Positions 1 to 5,535 of a stretch of 13,964 nucleotides of DNA are shown here, piece by piece. This DNA is from Frigididesulfovibrio sp031553235 (GTDB lineage: Bacteria; Desulfobacterota; Desulfovibrionia; Desulfovibrionales; Desulfovibrionaceae), in NCBI GenBank assembly GCA_031553235.1, contig JAVBLS010000077.1, positions 1 through 13,964 on the forward strand. The letters are read 5' to 3'. Below the pieces are notes generated by a model, which worked only from the letters and a program-made list of their open reading frames with translations, made no database searches and had not been told where the DNA came from. Within the stretch, counting starts at the first letter, position 1; every line of letters starts with the position of its first letter. Made by a program: the position numbers and the translations under genes.

Positions 1-138
1 AATCCAGTTCGCCAGGGTTTTCATGGGAATCGAAAGCCTGCGCGCTGTCTCCGTTACACCGAAACCATCCTCACCCGCCATGGCGACCGCTTGCTGTTTC
101 AATTCCTGCGGATAACGCGCCCGTGGTGTTTTCGTCAT
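1..138 (-). CDS. IS3-family transposase OrfA (N-terminal part, runs off window)
   Basis: The reverse strand reads from an ATG at 138 down to position 1 without a stop, giving 46 residues that begin MTKTPRARYPQELKQQAV. This is the opening of an IS3/IS911-type OrfA: a basic N-terminus followed by the helix-turn-helix that binds the element's ends (pattern YPxELKQQAV, then GVTETARRLSIPMKTLANW). A strong ribosome binding site (GAGGAGG) sits just upstream of the start on the minus strand. In this family OrfA and a DDE-type OrfB are joined by programmed frameshifting to make the active transposase. OrfB, if present, lies outside the window to the left. The gene is cut by the window edge, so whether it is intact cannot be judged. 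Family assignment is firm; subgroup is not assigned. Confidence 0.85.
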   Translation of the reverse strand, partial: MTKTPRARYPQELKQQAVAMAGEDGFGVTETARRLSIPMKTLANWI

Positions 139-192
139 AGAACCTCCTCAATGAGTATGAACTATGGCGTCCGTTTTTTCCAGCCTATCTCA
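1..192 (-). mobile_element. IS3-family insertion sequence, 5' (left) end
   Basis: This is the part of the element inside the window: the start of orfA plus about 55 bp of leader. On the minus strand a TGAGATAGGCTGG sequence begins at 192, and IS3-family ends normally start with TG, so 192 is offered as the outer boundary. The true boundary could lie anywhere between about 190 and 240, because the partner inverted repeat and the target duplication are outside the window. Its insertion just upstream of proB may have separated proB from its original upstream gene. Confidence 0.5.
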
Positions 193-319
193 AGTCCCTT
201 TGAGTACTGGCGCGTGTTATGCCTTACTCAGGAGGGAAGAACTATGGAACATGTACTCCATGCTCGTGCCCGTCTCGCCGGTCTTGCCGGCGGGGCGCGG
301 GCCGGCCCCGTCCGGTGGA

Positions 320-348
320 TTGAGGGCCGCGTGATTTTGCGCTATAGC
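320..348 (+). promoter_or_regulatory. Probable sigma-70-type promoter for proBA
   Basis: TTGAGG at 320-325 and TATAGC at 343-348 are separated by exactly 17 bp. Each matches four of six consensus bases. Transcription would begin near 355, leaving a leader of about 33 nt that carries the GAGAGG ribosome binding site (375-380) for the ATG at 388. Its position downstream of the upstream in-frame ATG at 244 supports the shorter ProB. It is the best promoter match in the 250 bp before the gene, but it is judged by eye only. Confidence 0.5.
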
Positions 349-387
349 CCTGAGGGCTTACTCAAAAATCTTGCGAGAGGCATCGTC

Positions 388-1500
388 ATGTCCAAGCAGA
401 CCTTGGTCGTCAAACTCGGCACCAGCGTGCTCACCCGGGGCTCGCGCTCGTTGAATCGGGCGCACATGCTGGAAATTGTCCGGCATTGTGTCAAAGCCCG
501 CGAAAAGGGGCATCGGATCATCCTGGTCACTTCCGGAGCCCTGGCGGCCGGGCGGGAACACTTGGGCTGGCCGGAGCTGCCGCCGGTGATCGCCTCCAAG
601 CAGTTGCTCGCGGCCGTGGGCCAGAGCCGGCTGATCCAGCTCTGGGAGCAGCTTTTCTCCATTTATGAGGTGAACATCGGGCAGATGCTCCTGACCCGGG
701 CCGACCTGGAAGACCGTGAGCGTTTTCTGAACGCCCGCGACATGATCTGCGCCCTGCTGGACCACGGCGTGGTGCCGGTAATCAATGAAAACGATGCCGT
801 GGCCACCAGCGTGATCAAGGTCGGCGACAACGATAACCTCTCGGCCCTGGCCGCGGTGCTGGCCGGGGCCGACGCCCTGCTGCTGCTCACCGACCAGGAG
901 GGCCTGTTCACGGCCGACCCGCGCTCGCACCCCGAGGCCAAGTTGATCCCGGTGGTCGAGCGCATCGACGACTCGCTCAACGCCATTGCGGGCGACAGCG
1001 TTTCCGGCCTGGGCACCGGCGGCATGGGCACGAAGATCCAGGCGGCGCGTACGGCCACCCGGGCGGGCATCCGGGTGGTCATCGGCCCGGGCTCCCGGCC
1101 GGGCGTCATTGCCGAGGTTCTGGGCGGCAAGTCCGTAGGCACCCTGTTCAAGCCCCAGCCCGACCCCCTGAACTTTCGCCGGCGCTGGCTCTTCGGCGCG
1201 CCCCCGGCCGGCACCCTGCACGTGGACGCCGGCGCGGCCAAGGCCTTGCTGGAGCGCGGCAGTTCCCTTTTGCCCAAGGGTATCGTCCGGGTGGACGGGG
1301 TGTTTTCGCGCGGCGCCGTGGTGCGCATCCTGGACGACCAGGGCCGCGATCTGGCCCACGGCGTGGCCCAGTACAACAGCGAAGCATTGGGCCTGGCGGC
1401 GGGCAAGCATTCAAGCGAAATTCCCGGTCTGGTCGGCTATTTTTACCGCGCCGAGGCCGTGCACCGCGACGACCTTATCCTTACCGGAGGCGGATCATGA
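388..1500 (+). CDS. proB: Glutamate 5-kinase (ProB)
   Basis: ProB phosphorylates L-glutamate with ATP to gamma-glutamyl phosphate, the first and usually proline-inhibited step of proline synthesis, in the cytoplasm. The 370-residue product matches the usual size of the two-domain form. The amino-acid-kinase domain (about 1-260) shows KLGTSVLT near the N-terminus, SGALAAGREHLG, NENDAVA, VGDNDNLSALAA, LLTDQEGLFTADPR and GTGGMGTKIQAA. A C-terminal PUA domain (about 280-365) follows. The ATG at 388 is chosen because GAGAGG lies 7 bp upstream, because MSKQTLVVKLGTS is the standard family start, and because a promoter is placed at 320-348. An in-frame ATG at 244 with a good ribosome binding site would add 48 residues of low-complexity Arg/Gly/Ala-rich sequence and is considered less likely. 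The gene ends in an ATGA overlap with proA, so the two are translationally coupled. Confidence 0.96.
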   Translation: MSKQTLVVKLGTSVLTRGSRSLNRAHMLEIVRHCVKAREKGHRIILVTSGALAAGREHLGWPELPPVIASKQLLAAVGQSRLIQLWEQLFSIYEVNIGQMLLTRADLEDRERFLNARDMICALLDHGVVPVINENDAVATSVIKVGDNDNLSALAAVLAGADALLLLTDQEGLFTADPRSHPEAKLIPVVERIDDSLNAIAGDSVSGLGTGGMGTKIQAARTATRAGIRVVIGPGSRPGVIAEVLGGKSVGTLFKPQPDPLNFRRRWLFGAPPAGTLHVDAGAAKALLERGSSLLPKGIVRVDGVFSRGAVVRILDDQGRDLAHGVAQYNSEALGLAAGKHSSEIPGLVGYFYRAEAVHRDDLILTGGGS

Positions 1501-2762
1501 GCCACAACCCCCTGAATGATATGGGCCGGGCCGCGCGCCAAGCCTCCTACCTGCTGGCCGAATGCGGCACCGAGCTGAAAAACTCCCTGCTGCGCAGCAT
1601 TGCCGACAAGCTGGAGGCCTACACCCCGGCCATTCTGGCGGCCAATGCCGACGATCTGGCCGAGGCCAAGGCAGGCGGCATGAACGAGGCCATGCAGGAC
1701 CGCCTGCTGCTCAACGAGGGCCGCCTGCGCGCCCTGGCTGCCGACGTGCGCCACGTGGCCGGGCTGCACGACCCGGTGGGCGAGATCATCGACGGCCACG
1801 ACACGGCCTCGGGCCTGACCCTGATGCGCAAGCGTTTTCCCCTGGGCGTGGTCGCGGCCGTTTACGAGGCCCGGCCCAACGTGACCATCGACACGGCCGT
1901 GCTCTGCCTGAAAACCGCCAATGCGGTGATTTTGCGCGGCGGCAAAGAAACCCGGCGCTCCAACCAGGCGTTGATCCGCACCGTGCACGCGGCTCTGGCC
2001 GGCCACGGCCTGCCCGAAGCCTGCGTCCAGGCCGTGCTCAACCCGGACCGCGAACTGGTCACGGCCCTGCTGCACCTGGACGAGCACGTGGACATGCTCA
2101 TCCCCCGGGGCGGCCCCAGCCTGCACAAGCTTTGCCGCGAGCAGTCGCGCATTCCGGTGATCACCGGCGGCATCGGCGTCTGCCATATTTTTGTGGATGC
2201 TTCGGCCGACAAGGAAAAGTCCCTGGCGGTCATCGCCAATGCCAAGGTCCAGCGGCCCAGCGTCTGCAACTCGGTGGAAACCCTGCTGGTGCACCAAGAC
2301 ATTGCCGATGCTTTCCTGCCCGCCCTGGCCGCGCACCTCGCTCCCCTGAAAGTCACGCTGCACGCTTCCGAGACGGCCGCGCCCTTCCTGGCCAAGGCGG
2401 CCTGCCCGGTGGTGCCCCTTGACCCGGCCTGGCTGGACAAGGAACACCTGACCCTGGACCTCAACGTCCACGTGGTGGTCGGCCTGGACGAGGCCGTGGC
2501 CCACATTCGGACCCACGGCACCGGGCACTCCGACGCCGTGCTCAGCGAGTGCATGGCCGTGGCCGAACGCTTCGTGCGCCGGGTCGATTCCTCGTCGGTC
2601 TACGTCAACGCCTCCACCCGCTTCACCGATGGCGGGCAATTCGGCCTGGGGGCCGAAGTGGCCGTCTCGACCCAGAAGCTGCACGCCCGCGGCCCCATGG
2701 CCCTGGAAGCCCTGACCACCTACAAATGGATTGGCCGCGGCGATTACACCGTGCGCGGCTGA
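1497..2762 (+). CDS. proA: Gamma-glutamyl phosphate reductase (ProA)
   Basis: ProA reduces gamma-glutamyl phosphate with NADPH to glutamate-5-semialdehyde, which cyclises to pyrroline-5-carboxylate, the second step of proline synthesis. The 421-residue length is normal for the family. Visible motifs are KRFPLGVVAAVYEARPNVT and the segment NAVILRGGKE (substrate and cofactor binding), then AKVQRPSVCNSVETLLVH with the catalytic cysteine at residue 257. Near the C-terminus are VYVNASTRFTDGGQFGLG and AEVAVSTQKLHARGPM. The start overlaps the proB stop by four bases (ATGA), with GGAGG about 8 bp upstream inside proB. This gene and proB form a two-gene operon. proC, the final enzyme of the pathway, is not in the window. 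The reading frame is intact with no sign of decay, although the sequence just downstream is rearranged. Confidence 0.97.
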   Translation: MSHNPLNDMGRAARQASYLLAECGTELKNSLLRSIADKLEAYTPAILAANADDLAEAKAGGMNEAMQDRLLLNEGRLRALAADVRHVAGLHDPVGEIIDGHDTASGLTLMRKRFPLGVVAAVYEARPNVTIDTAVLCLKTANAVILRGGKETRRSNQALIRTVHAALAGHGLPEACVQAVLNPDRELVTALLHLDEHVDMLIPRGGPSLHKLCREQSRIPVITGGIGVCHIFVDASADKEKSLAVIANAKVQRPSVCNSVETLLVHQDIADAFLPALAAHLAPLKVTLHASETAAPFLAKAACPVVPLDPAWLDKEHLTLDLNVHVVVGLDEAVAHIRTHGTGHSDAVLSECMAVAERFVRRVDSSSVYVNASTRFTDGGQFGLGAEVAVSTQKLHARGPMALEALTTYKWIGRGDYTVRG

Positions 2763-2808
2763 GGCAGATTTGGGGCATCGCCGGCGCAACACAAGCCGGC
2801 TGAGGCAG
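2756..2808. repeat. 12-bp direct repeat across the proA stop codon
   Basis: CGGCTGAGGCAG occurs at 2756-2767, spanning the proA stop codon, and again at 2797-2808, a period of 41 bp. The sequence between the copies also contains two GCCGGC palindromes (2780-2785 and 2795-2800). This could be the scar of a short duplication or deletion where proA meets the decayed ATPase fragment. Confidence 0.5.
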
Positions 2809-2811
2809 CCG
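2797..2811 (+). terminator. Small hairpin after proBA, possible weak terminator
   Basis: CGGCTG and CAGCCG form a 6-bp stem with an AGG loop, 35 bp after the proA stop. No T-run follows, so this is not a canonical intrinsic terminator. It overlaps a 12-bp direct repeat (next entry). It is listed because no better terminator is seen between proA and the minus-strand pseudogene. Confidence 0.25.
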
Positions 2812-2831
2812 TGCCTGCTTCTCTTGCGTCT

Positions 2832-3048
2832 GTTGAGCACCATGGACATGGTGATGTTGACCTTGATGGTCAGCGCCGTCCTTCTCGCCAGCATGATCAG
2901 CTGCGGCAGCTTTTTTGTGTCGTCGTGCACCAGCACGGCGTCGGCGGCGGTCCACGGCGATGTCGCTCCCCGCGCCTCCCATGGCAAGGCCGACATGGGC
3001 CACCTTCAGGGCCGGAGCGTCGTTGACCCCGTCCTGGAGCATTTTCAC
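2832..3048 (-). pseudogene. Fragment of a heavy-metal-translocating P-type ATPase (frameshifted remnant)
   Basis: Read on the minus strand from about 3048, one frame gives the ATPase hinge motif DGVNDAPALK followed by VAHVGLAMGGAGSDIAVD. A single extra C near 2949 shifts the frame. The next frame continues seamlessly as AADAVLVHDDTKKLPQLIML and ARRTALTIKVNITMSMVLN, the sequence that leads into the last membrane helices of P1B-type ATPases. Similarity stops after VLN at 2832 and before the hinge at about 3048, so only about 72 of roughly 700-800 residues survive. The usual GDG of the hinge reads QDG. The gene lies in the same orientation and just downstream of the CsoR-type repressor, so it is probably what is left of that repressor's metal-efflux target. 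The Cu, Zn or Cd specificity cannot be read because the CPx helix is gone. Confidence 0.8.
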
Positions 3049-3071
3049 TTTGAAAATGGTTGTAAAACCAT
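3041..3071. repeat. Two overlapping small inverted repeats at the edge of the ATPase remnant
   Basis: ATTTTCA (3041-3047) and TGAAAAT (3051-3057) form a 7-bp stem with a CTT loop. ATGGTT (3056-3061) and AACCAT (3066-3071) form an adjoining 6-bp stem with a GTAA loop. They sit exactly where ATPase similarity ends, in AT-richer sequence, and may mark a rearrangement joint. From here to 3199 I see no gene and no recognisable motif. Confidence 0.4.
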
Positions 3072-3199
3072 ATTGCCGAAAGACTTCCGAACGAGCCCGC
3101 AAGAAACAGAGCTGCGAAGGCTGTTCGGTCGTCGTACCGACGGAAAAACGAAACCATGCCTCGCATAGGCGCGAGCCGCAATCCGCTTGCGCGTCCACC

Positions 3200-3234
3200 A
3201 GAGCAGATGAACATTTGCAATGTTCATCTGCTCT
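3200..3234. repeat. Perfect 16-bp-arm palindrome overlapping the repressor stop codon
   Basis: AGAGCAGATGAACATT (3200-3215) and its exact reverse complement (3219-3234) flank a TGC loop. The palindrome covers the last two bases of the minus-strand repressor's stop codon (3233-3235). It would form a very stable RNA hairpin at the 3' end of that transcript, but no T-run follows on either strand, so it is not a textbook terminator. It may stabilise the mRNA end or be a copy of a dispersed palindromic repeat. A partial match to its flank and left arm lies at 13544-13559. Confidence 0.8.
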
Positions 3235-3508
3235 AAGTCATGCGAAAGAACTGCTCTATCGCGTCGTTCAGTTTTTTCAGCGTATTTTCGGTGTCGCCCG
3301 CGGTTAAGCAGGTCACTACGCAATGGTGCAGATGCCCTTCCAAAATAACCTGTCCGGTCTTGTGCAGCGCGGATTTGGCGGCTCCAGTCTGGACAAGAAT
3401 GTCTTCACAGGGCACGTCTTTCTGCACCATGTTCATGATGCCGCGCACCTGGCCTTCGATTCTTTTCAAGCGGGCAACCACCGCATCCACATCCATGCAT
3501 TCGCGCAT
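3233..3508 (-). CDS. CsoR/FrmR-family metal-sensing transcriptional repressor
   Basis: This 91-residue all-helical DNA-binding repressor belongs to the DUF156 family (CsoR, RcnR, FrmR, CstR). The family signature VVARLKRIEGQVRGIMNMV fills residues 10-28. The metal site is readable as Cys34, His59 and Cys63 (in KDVPCEDILV and GHLHHCVV). This is the Cys-His-Cys arrangement of Cu(I)-sensing CsoR, and retention of the histidine argues against a persulfide-sensing CstR. The start at 3508 is supported by GGGAGGAG just upstream on the minus strand. The gene is transcribed toward the broken P-type ATPase and divergently from the catalase. By family precedent it would repress itself and an efflux pump and release DNA on metal binding. 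With the pump broken, its present target is unclear. The inducer, copper or another ligand, is an inference. Confidence 0.9.
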   Translation of the reverse strand: MRECMDVDAVVARLKRIEGQVRGIMNMVQKDVPCEDILVQTGAAKSALHKTGQVILEGHLHHCVVTCLTAGDTENTLKKLNDAIEQFFRMT

Positions 3509-3531
3509 ATGCTCCTCCCTTTCCGTACCTG

Positions 3532-3548
3532 ATACCTCTATGAGCTAT
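3532..3548. promoter_or_regulatory. Imperfect palindrome, candidate self-operator of the CsoR-type repressor
   Basis: ATACCTCTATGAGCTAT is an imperfect dyad (ATA-x-CTC...GAG-x-TAT) centred about 32 bp before the repressor start and touching the proposed -10 element. CsoR-family operators are usually A/T-flanked dyads with a G/C-rich core. This one has a weaker core, so the link is tentative. Confidence 0.3.
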
Positions 3549-3576
3549 TAAGATTGAAAATGGATATCAACTGCAA
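3547..3576 (-). promoter_or_regulatory. Candidate promoter of the CsoR-type repressor
   Basis: On the minus strand TTGCAG (3576-3571) and CTTAAT (3552-3547) are 18 bp apart, each with about four of six consensus bases. Transcription would start near 3540 and the leader would be about 30 nt, ending in the GGGAGGAG ribosome binding site. This is a by-eye match in an AT-rich stretch. Confidence 0.35.
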
Positions 3577-3640
3577 ATTGCCGCGTTGTCCCCTTTACCT
3601 TTCCTCTCGTATCTATTAGTCTATAAATATTGGGCCACTC

Positions 3641-3669
3641 TTGACGGGAGGGACGTGATACGATTATCT
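3641..3669 (+). promoter_or_regulatory. Candidate catalase promoter with long leader
   Basis: TTGACG (3641-3646) is a good -35 match. With 17-bp spacing the -10 would be TTATCT (3664-3669), a poor match; GATTAT at 15-bp spacing is an alternative. Either would give a leader of about 170 nt before the catalase start. The leader contains a 9-bp direct repeat GCCCGACCG (3743-3751 and 3763-3771) and an inverted pair GTGAG/CTCAC (3719-3723 and 3732-3736). I see no convincing PerR or OxyR site. No small gene was found in 3509-3847. Confidence 0.3.
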
Positions 3670-3847
3670 CACATTAACAGGAAACATTCTTATTAAGTTT
3701 TCATTTCCGGCAGCTCGTGTGAGTTGCTCCTCTCACCCTCTTGCCCGACCGCCGGCAATCCCGCCCGACCGGACGGTATGTTTTCAGAGTATCACACCCC
3801 CAACCAACCAGGGGCCGAAACCCCGCAACAACACGACGGAGTGTGCT

Positions 3848-5362
3848 ATGAGCAAAAACAGCAAAAAATTGACGACGGCCGCGGGCGCGCCGGTTATGGA
3901 CAACACCAATTCTGTAACTACCGGCGCCAGAGGGCCGATGACCCTGCAGAACCCCTGGTTCATCGAAAAACTCGCCCATTTCGACCGGGAGGTCATTCCG
4001 GAGCGGCGTATGCACGCCAAGGGCTCCGGCGCGTTCGGCACCTTCACGGTGACCCATGACATCACCAAGTACTCCAAAGCCAAAATTTTCTCCGAGATCG
4101 GCAAGAAAACCGAGATCTTTGTCCGCTTTTCCACGGTTGCCGGGGAACGCGGCGCGGCCGACGCCGAACGGGATATCCGGGGCTTTGCCATCAAGTTTTA
4201 TACCGAAGACGGCAACTGGGATCTGGTGGGCAACAACACCCCGGTCTTTTTCCTGCGCGATCCCCTGCGTTTCCCGGACCTGAACCACGCGGTCAAGCGC
4301 GACCCCAGAACGAACCTGCGCTCGGCCCAGAACAACTGGGACTTCTGGAGCATGCTGCCCGAGGCGCTGCACCAGGTGACCATCACCATGTCCGACCGCG
4401 GCCTGCCGCTCACTTACCGCCACATGCACGGCTTCGGCAGCCATACCTTCAGCCTGATCAACGCGGAGAACAAACGCGTCTGGGTCAAGTTTCACCTGAA
4501 AACCCAACAGGGCATCAAGAACCTGACCGACCAGGAAGCCGCGGCCATTGTGGCCAACGACCGGGAAAGCCACCAGCGCGACCTGTACGAAGCCATCGAG
4601 CGGGGCGACTTCCCCCGCTGGGATTTCTCCATCCAGGTCATGACCGAAGAGCAGGCCGCCAAGCACAAGGAAAACCCCTTTGACCTGACCAAGGTCTGGA
4701 GCCAGAAGGAATACCCCCGCATTCCCGTGGGCGTTCTCGAGCTCAACCGCAACCCGGACAACTATTTCGCCGACGTGGAACAGGCCGCCTTCAACCCGGC
4801 CGCCATTGTGCCGGGCATCGGCCTGTCTCCGGACAAGATGCTCCAGGGCCGGCTGTTCTCCTACGGCGACGCGCAGCGCTACCGCCTGGGCGTGAACCAC
4901 ATGTCCATCCCGGTCAACTCCCCACGCTGCCCCTACCACGCCTACCACCGCGACGGGCAGATGCGCGTCGACGGCAACTACGGCTCCACCCTGGGCTACC
5001 AGCCCAACAGTCACATGGAATGGGACGAGCAGCCGGAATTCCGCGAGCCGCCCCTGGAAATCCAGGGCGCCATGGATTCCTATGAACCCAAGGACGATCA
5101 GACCGACAACTGCTTCTACCAGCCCGGGGATCTGTACCGGCTGATCGGCGAGGAGCAGAAGGCGCTGCTGATCGACAACACGGCCCGGAACATGGCCGGC
5201 ACCACGGAGAATATCCGCTACCGGCACTCGGCCCACTGCTACCTGGCCGACCCGGATTACGGCACGCGACTGGCCAAGGCGCTGGGCTTGGATCTGAACG
5301 AGGTCGTCAGGCTTTCCAAGCTCAGCCACAAGGAGCGGATGAAGGCCACGCTTCTGGTGTAG
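3848..5362 (+). CDS. katA: Monofunctional haem catalase (KatA type)
   Basis: This enzyme decomposes hydrogen peroxide to water and oxygen using haem b, in the cytoplasm. At 504 residues it is a small-subunit catalase without the extra C-terminal domain of KatE-type enzymes. The distal histidine is His56 (ERRMHAKGSGAFG), the conserved distal asparagine lies in VGNNTPVFFLRDP (residues 127-139), and the haem-ligating tyrosine is Tyr339 (RLFSYGDAQRYRLG). VRFSTVAGERG and DIRGFAIKFYTEDGNWDL are further family signatures. The ATG at 3848 is chosen because GGAG sits 6 bp upstream and MSKNSKKLTTAAGAPV is a normal catalase start. The frame is open further upstream, but that stretch is not catalase-like. 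The gene stands alone between a divergent metal repressor and a hybrid kinase. In an anaerobic or microaerophilic host its role would be survival of oxygen exposure, which is inference. Confidence 0.97.
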   Translation: MSKNSKKLTTAAGAPVMDNTNSVTTGARGPMTLQNPWFIEKLAHFDREVIPERRMHAKGSGAFGTFTVTHDITKYSKAKIFSEIGKKTEIFVRFSTVAGERGAADAERDIRGFAIKFYTEDGNWDLVGNNTPVFFLRDPLRFPDLNHAVKRDPRTNLRSAQNNWDFWSMLPEALHQVTITMSDRGLPLTYRHMHGFGSHTFSLINAENKRVWVKFHLKTQQGIKNLTDQEAAAIVANDRESHQRDLYEAIERGDFPRWDFSIQVMTEEQAAKHKENPFDLTKVWSQKEYPRIPVGVLELNRNPDNYFADVEQAAFNPAAIVPGIGLSPDKMLQGRLFSYGDAQRYRLGVNHMSIPVNSPRCPYHAYHRDGQMRVDGNYGSTLGYQPNSHMEWDEQPEFREPPLEIQGAMDSYEPKDDQTDNCFYQPGDLYRLIGEEQKALLIDNTARNMAGTTENIRYRHSAHCYLADPDYGTRLAKALGLDLNEVVRLSKLSHKERMKATLLV

Positions 5363-5371
5363 GCACCGCAC

Positions 5372-5405
5372 CGGCCCGGCGCAGCAAAATCGCTACGCCG
5401 GGCCG
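5372..5405 (+). terminator. GC-rich hairpin after the catalase gene
   Basis: CGGCCCGGCG (5372-5381) pairs perfectly with CGCCGGGCCG (5396-5405). Inside the loop AGC and GCT can add three more pairs. It begins 9 bp after the catalase stop. There is no T-tract, so it may act as a Rho-independent-like pause or as a 3' mRNA stabiliser rather than a classical terminator. Confidence 0.5.
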
Positions 5406-5503
5406 CTCCATGATAAGCCGGCCGACGTCGTTTAATCGACTTTACCTGCGAGACAAACCGGGCTATAAGGGATAATGGATTTTTAACCATTTCCTCCACT
5501 TGT

Positions 5504-5520
5504 CCCCCGAGCACCGGGGG
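5504..5520 (+). promoter_or_regulatory. Short hairpin beside the kinase ribosome binding site
   Basis: CCCCCG (5504-5509) and CGGGGG (5515-5520) form a 6-bp all-GC stem. It ends one base before the GAGG (5522-5525) that serves the kinase start at 5536. If folded in the mRNA it could limit ribosome access. No clear promoter is seen in the 173-bp gap between catalase and kinase. Confidence 0.3.
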
Positions 5521-5535
5521 TGAGGTTTATCCCGC

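Noticed and set aside
201..230. TGAGTA...TACTCA as the IS3 inverted-repeat end
   Set aside because: Both arms lie on the same side of the element with only 18 bp between them, so they cannot be its two termini. The partner end is outside the window.
358..1410. Long minus-strand open frame opposite proB (350 codons)
   Set aside because: It is the antisense shadow of a clear proB in GC-rich DNA. Its low-complexity His/Gly/Arg-rich translation resembles no protein family.
1443..2996. Long minus-strand open frame opposite proA (517 codons)
   Set aside because: Most of it is a shadow of proA. Only its first part coincides with the second frame of the ATPase remnant, which is annotated separately.
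3719..3736. GTGAG-N8-CTCAC as a Crp/Fnr-type site before the catalase
   Set aside because: The half-site spacing is wrong: GTGA and TCAC are 10 bp apart, not 6, and the flanking T/A bases of the consensus are missing.
3719..3847. N-terminal extension of the catalase by 43 codons
   Set aside because: The extension is not catalase-like, has no good ribosome binding site at its start, and the ATG at 3848 has both a GGAG and a family-typical beginning.
3701..5371. Minus-strand open frame of 556 codons opposite the catalase gene
   Set aside because: It is antisense to a full-length catalase with all catalytic residues, and no family motif is seen in it.
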